Origin: Nostoc linckia NIES-25
GTDB lineage: Bacteria > Cyanobacteriota > Cyanobacteriia > Cyanobacteriales > Nostocaceae
Direction of reading: 5' to 3'
DNA length: 64,000 bases
NCBI RefSeq assembly: GCF_002368035.1
Contig: NZ_AP018222.1
Location: 5,743,238-5,807,237 of the forward strand
In this document: piece by piece, positions 54,676 to 62,895 of the stretch
How positions within the stretch are numbered: the stretch's first letter is position 1
Layout of the letters: each line of letters starts with the position of its first letter
Program-made: the position numbers and the translations under genes
Notes under the pieces: generated by a model
What the model was told of the DNA's origin: nothing
Seen by the model: only the letters and a program-made list of their open reading frames with translations
Databases searched by the model: none

Positions 54676-57408
54676 TTATTTGAAACGAAAAGGTCGTGGT
54701 CTGGCAATTCCATAACCCTGAGCATAATTTACTCCCAGGTTTTGAATGACTTCTAACACAGCCTTATTTTCTACAAACTCAGCAATAGTTTGCAGTCCCA
54801 TCACTTGACCGATTTTATTGATAGCGTCTACCATTGCTAAGCTAACCGGTTCTTCTACAATATGCTTGACAAAACTGCCATCGATTTTGAGATAATCTAC
54901 TGGTAGATTTTTCAGATAACCAAAAGAAGACATACCGCTACCAAAATCATCTAAGGCAAAACAGCAGCCAAATTCCTTGAGCGAGCGAATAAATGCAGCA
55001 GCTTTACTCAAGTTTTTGATGGCGACAGTTTCAGTAATTTCAAAGCAGATTGCTGTGGGTGGTATTTTGTATAAGATAAATTGCTCGCAGACAAAATCAA
55101 TGAATCGATCGTCATTTATACTAGCGCCAGAAAGATTAATTGTATATAAAGAGCCACGACTGTTTTTAAGCGATCGAGAATCATGCCATTGAAAATTCCC
55201 GTATTGCGCGAGATTAGCAAAAAACGTGTGAATCACCCAGCGATCGATAGTTTGCATGAGATTGTAACGTTCAGCTGCCGGAATAAACGCCATTGGTGAC
55301 ACCACCTCACCCGTTTCATCGATTAGCCGTAGGAGAACTTCGTAATGCTCTGTTAAAGAATAAGTCTGCGATACAGGAACAATAGATTGGTAGTAAAGGC
55401 GGAAACGATTGTCTGCCAGCGCTTGATTGATTCTTCCTACCCATTGCATTTCGCCACGTTGCTTTACTAGCTCAAAATCGTTCGTTTGGTAAAGATGTAT
55501 GCGATTAGACCCTTGATTTTTCGCAACGTAGCAAGCTGTGTCGGCAGCACTTAAGGCAGTGTTCGTATTGTCGGTATCTGCGTCGATCGCAACTAAGCCG
55601 ATGCTGACGCTCAAATTAAAAATTTTCTCCTGTTTCCACACGAAGCGAAAGTTTTGGGCTGCTTCACGTAGCTGCTCGGCAATTAATAATGCTGTATCTA
55701 GAGAACAATTATTGAGTATGATGCCAAATTCATCTCCGCCTAAACGTGCAAATGTGTCATAAGAACGCAGATAAGTTTTAAACAAACTAGCAACTTGGCA
55801 CAATAGTTCATCGCCAGCAACATGACCGCAAGTATCATTGACAATTTTAAACTGATCTAAATCTAAATAACATAATGCGTGCTGTTCTTTGGCAGACTGA
55901 GCGCTCCTTAGAGCTTCTATTAAACGATTTTCAAACTCGCGTCTGTTAACTAGTCCAGTCAAAGCATCGTGAGTAGCTTGCCAGGATAATAAACGTGCCA
56001 GATTGCGGTTTTGGCTAACATCGCGAAACACTAAAACTACACCAATGATTTGACCGTCCCTAGTACGAATCGGTGCAGCGCAGTCTTCAATACACAACTC
56101 TGTGCCGTTGCGGGTAATTAAAACTGTGTGGTTAGCTAAACCCACGATCGCACCAGAATGCAAAACTTTTTCTACTGGGTTTTCTAGGGTTTGACGGCTA
56201 ATTTCATTAATAATTCTAAAAACTTCTGTCAACGGCAAGCCTAGTGCCTCGCTTAAACTCCAGCCCGTCAGGACTTCTGCAACTGGGTTAAGATATTTAA
56301 TCGAGCCAGTTCCATCAGTTGTAATCACGCCATCGCCAATAGATTGCAATGTCACTAAAGCCAATTCTTTTTCTTGAAAAAGAGCTTGTTCTATAGATTG
56401 GCGCTCGACAATTTCTTCTTGTAACCGTCCCAGAATCGCTAACAATTCCCTTGTGCGTGAAGACACTCTCTGTTCTAGCTCTTCATTTGCTTTTTTGAGC
56501 GCTTTTTGCGCTCGCCCACGCTGGCGATCGATCGCGTTCAGCGAACGAGCATTCCACCAAATTAGCATTACAAAAACAACAATATTCAAAACGCTTAAGG
56601 CACAAAGTCCAAATTCAGCAGTATAAATTTGCATTCGGTAACCAGCTAAAACTAGCCAGCATATAACTGGCGGAAACGCAATTGCAGCGGGTAATAAAAA
56701 CCTCGCCACAATCCCACCTGCATTTTTACTGGTGACTACGACCATCAACCCACGGTTTGGACTGGCAAATAAAATGCCATACGCTAGCAACAACAATGCA
56801 ACTGCTGTATGCACTGCAATTGATGTTAAGGAGCCAAATCTATAAAGAAATGCATTGCCATATATATACCCCAACAGCCCCATTCCGGCAATGAAAAATG
56901 CCACTATTGCACATACTTGAGCTAATAAATATTTAGGTGCAGCCAAATTCAACAGCAGTAGACTTAATCCTAGTAACACAAAAATAAACGCCGTATGAAC
57001 TGCCATTCGACCAGGAGCCGCATCACCTAGCGGGTCAATTCTGGTATGAAAGAAGATTTGGTCAATGCCAAGGTCTACGTTGAAGGCATATTGAATTAGT
57101 GTCAACAGCCCAATTAATAAGACAAAAAGGGCACAGGCTTTAGCAGTACTACGTATTATGGCAATTCTCGGTTGCCAATGCCACAGCCATAAAGATGTTC
57201 CCCCCAAAATCAAACAGATAGCTGTGTTAGCTTTCATAGCTACCCATCCCGGCACAATGCTTTTGAGAACTGTAATATCTTGTATCCAACCAACGATCGC
57301 AGCACAGCCAACTAAGGCAACTACAATACTCGCTTTTTGGGAAAAAGACCGGAATAAAGCGTTAAGTGCGGGAGCCTGATATCGAGATTGAACATCATGA
57401 ATAGCCAT
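54676..57408 (-). CDS. Membrane PAS-GGDEF-EAL protein (cyclic di-GMP turnover)
   Basis: This 910-residue protein has about eight to nine membrane helices in residues 25-290, a coiled coil (AQKALKKANEELEQRVSSRTREL), a PAS domain near 350-460 (LVTLQSIGDGVITTDGTGSI), a GGDEF domain with the intact motif RLGGDEFGII, and a C-terminal EAL domain in which the signature reads EVL (YEVLLRLIDE). The EAL domain keeps DDFGSGMSSFGYL and FEITETVA, so phosphodiesterase activity is plausible; the synthase site also looks complete. Such proteins make or break the second messenger cyclic di-GMP in response to an unknown membrane or PAS signal. The gene stands alone. Confidence 0.93.
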   Translation of the reverse strand: MAIHDVQSRYQAPALNALFRSFSQKASIVVALVGCAAIVGWIQDITVLKSIVPGWVAMKANTAICLILGGTSLWLWHWQPRIAIIRSTAKACALFVLLIGLLTLIQYAFNVDLGIDQIFFHTRIDPLGDAAPGRMAVHTAFIFVLLGLSLLLLNLAAPKYLLAQVCAIVAFFIAGMGLLGYIYGNAFLYRFGSLTSIAVHTAVALLLLAYGILFASPNRGLMVVVTSKNAGGIVARFLLPAAIAFPPVICWLVLAGYRMQIYTAEFGLCALSVLNIVVFVMLIWWNARSLNAIDRQRGRAQKALKKANEELEQRVSSRTRELLAILGRLQEEIVERQSIEQALFQEKELALVTLQSIGDGVITTDGTGSIKYLNPVAEVLTGWSLSEALGLPLTEVFRIINEISRQTLENPVEKVLHSGAIVGLANHTVLITRNGTELCIEDCAAPIRTRDGQIIGVVLVFRDVSQNRNLARLLSWQATHDALTGLVNRREFENRLIEALRSAQSAKEQHALCYLDLDQFKIVNDTCGHVAGDELLCQVASLFKTYLRSYDTFARLGGDEFGIILNNCSLDTALLIAEQLREAAQNFRFVWKQEKIFNLSVSIGLVAIDADTDNTNTALSAADTACYVAKNQGSNRIHLYQTNDFELVKQRGEMQWVGRINQALADNRFRLYYQSIVPVSQTYSLTEHYEVLLRLIDETGEVVSPMAFIPAAERYNLMQTIDRWVIHTFFANLAQYGNFQWHDSRSLKNSRGSLYTINLSGASINDDRFIDFVCEQFILYKIPPTAICFEITETVAIKNLSKAAAFIRSLKEFGCCFALDDFGSGMSSFGYLKNLPVDYLKIDGSFVKHIVEEPVSLAMVDAINKIGQVMGLQTIAEFVENKAVLEVIQNLGVNYAQGYGIARPRPFRFK

Positions 57409-58333
57409 AGCTTTATTTAATAAATAACTACCAACTATTATGCTATCTGCTGTTTATCATAGAAATTAAGTAGATGCAAGTACTTGAGTTCGACTAGAAA
57501 ACAAAGTTTTTCGAGTGTGAATTACATGAAGTGCGATCGCTAAAGTCTATTTCAGAAAAATTTTTAGTATCATAATCCTTAATATTTCTCTAAGATAAGA
57601 GATTTTTTTGCTATTTCAAAAAATCATAATTTTCGCTTGCAAAAGCAATAGCGAACTTTGCCAAACCATAGTCCATTTCCCTGTTCCCTTCAACCTGCGA
57701 TCGCATTTATTACACCGTCAGGAGAGCGAAAAAGGTAAACACCCCTTTTGAAATAAAAACCTCTATCTCAAGAGAGATTTTTGTAAGGGTGAAATTCAGA
57801 TTGAAGAAGGCAGAAGGCACATTGGTGTCAACTTAACGTGAAACCCTGATAGAAAGGTGATGAGCGAGTTCTACTCATTTACCATCAAGATCCGCGTTAC
57901 CCCACCCCGGCTTTGCTGGCGCAAAACCTCCCCTCCCCAAAGCATCGGGGAGGGGTTGGGGGTGGGGTAAAATGCCTGTGGGATAAGCGTTTGAGCTTAA
58001 GTTGACACCAATGGGCAGAAGGCAGCTATGCTACCCAGCCTTAAAAGAGTGGGATTGTAACAAGGACGTTCTCTTACAAAGTTCAGATCGCCGGAAGCCG
58101 GCGCTCCGACTTTGCGCTTTATACCTTGCTGCAAGCAGTCTCAGTATAATTATTTATCTAAACGTGGCTCTAGACCCAGAACTAAAGTTTTAATTGTTAC
58201 TCCTAACCTTCTGCCTTCTGCCCCCGAACTTCTGCCTTTGTTGGTAAATTGCTGTGATGTAATGTATAATATCTTGATTTCCTAGTTTATACATTAGTTC
58301 AGCCTGATTTATCTGAAAAATATATAGTAAACT
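57409..58333. other. Intergenic region with a family A element
   Basis: No gene is seen besides the family A repeat (57820-58013). TCTTACAAAGTTC ... GACTTTGCGC (58071-58118) repeats a unit seen near 44783-44863. Confidence 0.45.
57809..58024. repeat. MITE-like element, family A, complete, with target duplication
   Basis: The 194-bp element (57820-58013) runs CATTGGTGTCAACTTAACG to CTTAAGTTGACACCAATG and closely matches 22205-22400. GGCAGAAGGCA is duplicated on both sides (57809-57819 and 58014-58024). Confidence 0.88.
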
Positions 58334-58575
58334 ATGACTAAACATTATCCAGATAAACTGATTTTCTAAGTTAATAATGAAGAAGTAATTCTACCTTAAC
58401 CTGAAATAGATAAAATTATTTTTAAGGTTTCTGGCGAGCAATATTTAAAATACATTCGGTGGAAACGAAAAATAGAAGAGCGTATAGTTATACAAGAATT
58501 AGAAACAGGTAAAATATTTTTTGACAGAGAAAAACTTAGTCAAAATCAATTAAGTAAAATTAGAAAGATTTATCT
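58334..58575 (+). pseudogene. Decayed small gene with two in-frame TAA codons
   Basis: From an ATG at 58334 one frame gives MTKHYPDKLIF-stop-VNNEEVILP-stop-PEIDKIIFKVSGEQYLKYIRW and then KRKIEERIVIQELETGKIFF and DREKLSQNQLSKIRKIYL. Composition and length fit a real small protein of about 80 residues. Both stops are TAA (58367, 58397) and could each stem from a CAA codon. The frame then runs on into the alaX region in another phase, so the proper end is lost too. The family is not recognised. Confidence 0.55.
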
Positions 58576-59301
58576 ATGTCCACAGTACTTGCCTATCTTG
58601 AAGATACCTATAAATTCAGCGATAAAGCTCACTTTGAGTATATTGCTAATGATGAGCGTGGTTATTATTGCGTACTTGATAGCACTATATTTTATCCGCA
58701 AGGTGGCGGTCAACCTTCGGACGTAGGTATTATTGAAGCCAAAAGAGTTCAGATTCCCATCACTTTTGTCAGCTTTGTAGATGGAGAAGTTCGTCATTAT
58801 GGAAACTTTTCATCGGTATCCTTAGAAAAAGGCGAAGAGGTAACTTTATATGTTGATGAAGCTCGTCGTATACAAAACGCTAAGGCTCATACGGCTGGAC
58901 ATCTTATGTACACTATAGTTGAATCCCTCGATCGAAACTTAATTGCCGTTAAAGGATATCATTTTCCCGATGGTTCCTATGTAGAGTTTCAAGGCAGCCC
59001 TTCATTTGAAAATACGGAAACATTTATTGCTGAAGTTAATACAAAAATTAGTGAAGCTTTAAATAAAGCCACTAATGTAGAAGCTTCACGAATTACACCA
59101 GAAGAATTAGCAGCGCGTTGGTCTAATATTCCTAGTAATTTACCGTCAGGAAAACCTTTGAGAGTTGTGACAATTAACAATCTTCATCCAACTCCATGTG
59201 GGGGAACTCATTTAAAATCTCTTAATGAGTTAAAAAGTGTAGTAGTGACTAAAGCAAAACGTCAAAAGGGGAATCTCAAGATTAGTTATAAATTTGAGTA
59301 A
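58576..59301 (+). CDS. alaX: AlaX-type alanyl-tRNA editing protein
   Basis: This 241-residue stand-alone editing domain hydrolyses mischarged Ser- or Gly-tRNA(Ala). It shows the N-terminal TIFYPQGGGQPSD block shared with alanyl-tRNA synthetase and the zinc-binding pair HTAGH (H105, H109) and CGGTH (C208, H212). The size fits the medium-length AlaX-M class, with the glycine-rich N-terminal part before the catalytic domain. It has no close partner gene. Confidence 0.93.
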   Translation: MSTVLAYLEDTYKFSDKAHFEYIANDERGYYCVLDSTIFYPQGGGQPSDVGIIEAKRVQIPITFVSFVDGEVRHYGNFSSVSLEKGEEVTLYVDEARRIQNAKAHTAGHLMYTIVESLDRNLIAVKGYHFPDGSYVEFQGSPSFENTETFIAEVNTKISEALNKATNVEASRITPEELAARWSNIPSNLPSGKPLRVVTINNLHPTPCGGTHLKSLNELKSVVVTKAKRQKGNLKISYKFE

Positions 59302-59450
59302 ATTTATATTTTTTATGAGGTTAAAAATATTGCTTTGTTTAGTAGTAGTATTTGCGTCTTGGTATTAATTTCTCAAATTTTAATCGCAATATTACTAATA
59401 TAACTTATTTGATGTAGCGTAGATTTCTAGCCTGCGCTACATCAAATAAG

Positions 59451-60230
59451 CTAAGACCAAAAAACTAAATCACCTTCCGGCATTTTTCCAATAAAAGAGC
59501 TAATTGTTATACGCTCTCCAATGCCTGGTAAGACTTCATGAAAATTACGGCTGTTGAAGATAACCAAGTCTCCTGTAATTGGAATATTATGCTTGACTTC
59601 TGAGTTAACTATTAAGGAAGAATCGTAGCCATACGAACCAGATATTTTATATTTTTCATCTTCAGGCTGCCACTGGCGGTTATATACTTTGCAAATACCA
59701 CCTTGGCTAGGAGCTTTAATATATACATTCCATACTAATTGAGAAGTAACATTTCCTATTGTCCAATCTGGAGCATCTAACCCCGCAAAGTCTATGTGTA
59801 ACAAGGCAATATTTATCTGACGCATCAAACCGGCGAAATAACGCCCATAATCTTCATTTTCGTATGCAACTTGTACTTTATTTGATACATTCTGGCGCAA
59901 AATTGTTGTTAAACGTTTTAGCGGGTCAAAAGATAAACAAGTTATTTGATTATAATTTTCAGTAGCTTTTTTAACTGCATCAAAATATCCTGATTTATAC
60001 CTATTTCTATATTCAAATTGAGTAATGCCAATTCTGCCTATAGGTGGTTCTACATTTTTATAAAAATCAAATCCAATTCTTTCAATTGCTAAAGCTAATT
60101 TGTGGCATTCATTAATTGAAGCAAATTGAGAAATCCGAATTGATGGAATTTCATTTCTCAATAATGCTTGAAAATTATCATAGTTCATTTCGCAGTCATT
60201 TAATGTTTGCCACTGGGTTGTCTTCAACAT
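59451..60230 (-). CDS. Fe(II)/2-oxoglutarate oxygenase, paralogue 2
   Basis: The start at 60230 has a clear ribosome site (AAAGGAG, 8 bases ahead), giving 259 residues; an upstream ATG at 60317 lacks one. The metal triad is H145 and D147 in ALLHIDFAGLD and H231 in NSRNFHEV, with R240 in IGERITISS for 2-oxoglutarate. The protein is similar along its length to the product of 61087-61881 (GITQFEYRNR/GITVFEYNSI; KYNRQWQPEDEKYK-like blocks; GDLVFWS/GEIIFWS ends). Because of HxD it should hydroxylate. Free amino acid hydroxylases are the likely class; a leucine 5-hydroxylase would fit the neighbouring NosE/NosF remnant, but this is inference. Confidence 0.85.
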   Translation of the reverse strand: MLKTTQWQTLNDCEMNYDNFQALLRNEIPSIRISQFASINECHKLALAIERIGFDFYKNVEPPIGRIGITQFEYRNRYKSGYFDAVKKATENYNQITCLSFDPLKRLTTILRQNVSNKVQVAYENEDYGRYFAGLMRQINIALLHIDFAGLDAPDWTIGNVTSQLVWNVYIKAPSQGGICKVYNRQWQPEDEKYKISGSYGYDSSLIVNSEVKHNIPITGDLVIFNSRNFHEVLPGIGERITISSFIGKMPEGDLVFWS

Positions 60231-60317
60231 GAAAATTTCTCCTTTATTTTTTGGAATTAAGTTGTGTAATGATAGTAAAAAATCTTTCTTAAAAAATTTA
60301 TTTGTTATGGAAGACAA

Positions 60318-60554
60318 TCTCTAATTTAAGATGTTAAAAATTCGATGTTAATCAAAGTCGAAAATAATAGGGCAGTGTGGGATATTCAACTGCATATATA
60401 TTATTTATTGAAATAACTTAGCTATTTAATTGTTTAACAAAATGTGATTTACGTTAAAAACGTATGGGTAGTAGCTACTAAACTTTTACCCAATTCGATA
60501 CTTTGAAATCTAAATATTGTTTTCGTAACTTTTAACTATTGATATAAAAATCCT
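60318..60554. other. Spacer between oxygenase and chimera genes
   Basis: About 240 bp, A/T-rich, no gene seen; may contain a separate promoter for the downstream oxygenase gene. Confidence 0.35.
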
Positions 60555-61061
60555 TCATTTTGAAAACATATTGCTTAGTTGTTGAGTGCGGCTCAAAGCA
60601 GTAAGCACTGCATTAGAAATTACAGTTCGCAACCCACCTTTTTCTAACTCGTAAAGGCCAGCAGCAGTCACTCCCCCAGGACTCGTTACCTTGTTGCGTA
60701 AGACGGCTGGATGTTCATCAGTTTGAAACATCAGTTCTACACTGCCAGCAATTGTATGCAATGTTAATTCTTGGGCTTGTGTGCGAGTTAAACCCATCTG
60801 CACCCCAGCATCAATCATCGCTTCGATATTGACATCATTAACCTGGCCACCTGTTTCCACCACACGACCGACTGAAAAATGACCAGGAATGATTGGATAG
60901 GGTACTCCCTGTAAGTGTCCACGTAGTAAATGTACATCAGTGCCACAAACCTCACTATATAAGGTTTCAATAATGATTCCGCCCTTTTCCAGGATAGGGT
61001 CTGGTAATTGTTGCACTTGGACCGGGCGTAATGGTGCAGTCATCACAGCTGCTAAAGGCAT
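60555..61061 (-). CDS. Chimera: alcohol dehydrogenase N-part fused to ProC C-part (NosE/NosF-like)
   Basis: The 168-residue frame joins two unrelated families. Residues 1-76 are the GroES-like start of a zinc alcohol dehydrogenase (LPDPILEKGGIIIETLYSEV, CGTDVHLLRGHL, PIIPGHFSVGRVVETGG). Residues 77-168 are the C-terminal domain of pyrroline-5-carboxylate reductase (AMIDAGVQMGLTR, VTSPGGVTAAGLYELEKGG). The junction is near residue 77 (about base 60835). Nostoc pathways for 4-methylproline use exactly such a pair, the dehydrogenase NosE followed by the reductase NosF, so an in-frame deletion across adjacent nosE-nosF genes explains it. The cofactor domains of both are gone, so it is probably inactive. 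It has a ribosome site (GAGG) and follows an oxygenase stop by 25 bp. Confidence 0.85.
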   Translation of the reverse strand: MPLAAVMTAPLRPVQVQQLPDPILEKGGIIIETLYSEVCGTDVHLLRGHLQGVPYPIIPGHFSVGRVVETGGQVNDVNIEAMIDAGVQMGLTRTQAQELTLHTIAGSVELMFQTDEHPAVLRNKVTSPGGVTAAGLYELEKGGLRTVISNAVLTALSRTQQLSNMFSK

Positions 61062-61086
61062 AAATCATTACCTCACTTCCTCTACT

Positions 61087-61881
61087 TCAAGACCAAAAAA
61101 TAATTTCACCGTTAGGAAGTAAGCCAATCATGGAAGTGAAAGCTACACGTTGTCCATTCATCGGCTCGACATAGTGAAAGTTGCTTGTATTGAAAAGTAA
61201 GACATCGCCCACATAAGGTTGGAAAGCAATTGTGTCTACATCGGTAGTTACTGTATCGCTATATCCATAGGAATCGAGTTTATATTGCTCATCTTCTGGT
61301 GTCCAACGGCGGTCATAAATGCAGGTTTGACCACGATCGTTATCAGACAATTTCAAGTACAAAGTCCAAGAAAGTTGGGTGGTAATTGTGCAAATTTCCC
61401 ATCCAGATTGCTCTAATGGGGCAAAATCAATATGGATTTGCGTACCATTCTCAATTTTTCTGATCAATCCTGCATAATAGCTGCCGTAGTCTGCTTCAGA
61501 AGCTATTCGCACTTTTGCACCACACTCTCTAAATTTCTCCATAATGCGCTCCAAGGGGTTAAAGGAAGCTGCAAAAATTGAGTCTCTTAATTTAGATGCT
61601 CTTTCTACTTCTTGAAAATAATTTGCTTTACTAATGCTGTTGTATTCAAAAACTGTGATGCCTACTTTTTCAATTTTAGGAGTGACATCTTCATAAGCAT
61701 TAAAGACGAGGGATTGAGATTGAGCATATAACATTTCACACTCTTCGGGTGTGGCAAAGTCTTTAATCCGAATCAGCGGAATGCGGTGTTCAATCAGCTT
61801 TCTTAAAGATTCTGCTGTTAAGGGATACTCTTGTTTTTTTTCCCACAGCGTCGATTTAATTTGGTTAGATGCAGCAGTCAT
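61087..61881 (-). CDS. Fe(II)/2-oxoglutarate oxygenase, paralogue 1
   Basis: This 264-residue protein starts behind a GGGAG site. The metal triad is H150 and D152 in QIHIDFAPL and H236 in NTSNFHYVEP; R245 in NGQRVAFTS should bind 2-oxoglutarate. It is a full-length paralogue of 59451-60230. The arrangement on this strand is oxygenase, dehydrogenase-ProC chimera, oxygenase, with only 25 bp between this gene and the chimera. In Nostoc 4-methylproline pathways, as I recall them, a 2-oxoglutarate enzyme makes 5-hydroxyleucine for NosE and NosF, so this gene is a good candidate for such a leucine hydroxylase. The substrate is inferred from context only. Confidence 0.87.
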   Translation of the reverse strand: MTAASNQIKSTLWEKKQEYPLTAESLRKLIEHRIPLIRIKDFATPEECEMLYAQSQSLVFNAYEDVTPKIEKVGITVFEYNSISKANYFQEVERASKLRDSIFAASFNPLERIMEKFRECGAKVRIASEADYGSYYAGLIRKIENGTQIHIDFAPLEQSGWEICTITTQLSWTLYLKLSDNDRGQTCIYDRRWTPEDEQYKLDSYGYSDTVTTDVDTIAFQPYVGDVLLFNTSNFHYVEPMNGQRVAFTSMIGLLPNGEIIFWS

Positions 61882-62362
61882 AATACAGTTTCTCCCGTTT
61901 AAATAAATTGCAATTCAGAGACTCTTATTACTAACGAAACGTGAATTCGATGTATAGGATTTTGACCTCACCCCCAGCCCCTCTCCTTCAAGGAGAGGGG
62001 AGTAAAAAGCCTAATTTTTCGTTACTCCTCCCTCTCCTTCGAGGAGAGGGAGGCTGGGTGGGTGAGGTCTTTATAATTCACGTTAATGAAAGACACGATT
62101 ATCTCTACATTTTGAATCAATATTTTAGTTAATAACTAAAATATTTATGACAAGTTTCAGAAGTTTAACATCTACTAATTTTCTAATTTTATCTGAATAG
62201 TATTAGTTTAACGCTTTTTCTTCCAAAACATAATCAAAAACAAATCGCAGCTTGTTATAAATCCGCTTACAACTGTATCTTAGTCGTAAAAAATAACGGA
62301 GCTTAGTTTTTTTTGATTGCGATTAATGAATCAGTGTTCTAGGCAATTTCAAATTGAATTTA
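61882..62362. other. Intergenic region with family G repeat
   Basis: No gene seen; the repeat at 61939-62083 fills part of it. Confidence 0.45.
61932..62090. repeat. MITE-like element, family G, second copy
   Basis: The ends ACGTGAATTCGA (61939) and AATTCACGT (ending 62083) bracket about 145 bp with the stems CCCCTCTCCTTCAAGGAGAG and CCCTCTCCTTCGAGGAGAGG. TAACGAA (61932-61938) and TAATGAA (62084-62090) look like a slightly diverged target duplication. Confidence 0.75.
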
Positions 62363-62767
62363 CTAAGTTACTGGTTCCTCATCGACAATTTCGACTGTTG
62401 TTGGAGTAGGGATTTCTTGGTCTTCTGTAACCACAACTGGACTAATATGATGTTTCAATTTGAGTTTTAGCTCATCTGTAATGGGCAAATCTTGAATTTC
62501 TTTGAGTAGAAATTTTACAGATTCGGTTTTGATACGTTCTGAATAGATGAGTTTGAGAATGTTTTCAATTCCAAAACCTGCTATATATTCCCCAACAATG
62601 CCTACTAAACCAAGTAGTCCTAAACCGCCTAACAAGCCTAACGGCCCTCCCAACGATGAGAGTAGAGTAACAACGGCAACGACACTTCCTCCTGATGAAG
62701 CAGTTGCGATCGCGAAGAGTATCCCAGGAAGACCTAAACCAGCAATTTTTTTGACGATTTCATCCAT
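62363..62767 (-). CDS. Small glycine-rich hydrophobic protein, unknown
   Basis: This 134-residue protein has a long hydrophobic, glycine-rich run (GLGLPGILFAIATASSGGSV, VVAVVTLLSSLGGPLGLLGG, LGLLGLVGIVGEYIAGFGI) and then a charged helical tail (ENILKLIYSERIKTESVKFL) and an acidic Pro/Thr-rich end (DQEIPTPTTVEIVDEEPVT). The first part could insert into membranes as a helical hairpin, like pore-forming or holin-type proteins; this is inference only. There is no cysteine and no cleavable signal. It lies 129 bp behind an ABC transporter of the SbmA/BacA type on the same strand, so it may be exported or may protect against something. I cannot name a family. Confidence 0.65.
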   Translation of the reverse strand: MDEIVKKIAGLGLPGILFAIATASSGGSVVAVVTLLSSLGGPLGLLGGLGLLGLVGIVGEYIAGFGIENILKLIYSERIKTESVKFLLKEIQDLPITDELKLKLKHHISPVVVTEDQEIPTPTTVEIVDEEPVT

Positions 62768-62895
62768 TTTACTTACCTATCAATTCTCGATTTTTAATGT
62801 AAACAAGCACATCAATACTGTTTGTATTTTTATTTTTCTAACACTTTTATCTCCAAATAAATAACAAATTTTAATCTAAGAAATCCAAGTAACCT

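Noticed and set aside
59451..61881. Oxygenases as BesD-like amino acid halogenases
   Set aside because: Both have HID, with the carboxylate ligand kept, so hydroxylation is expected.
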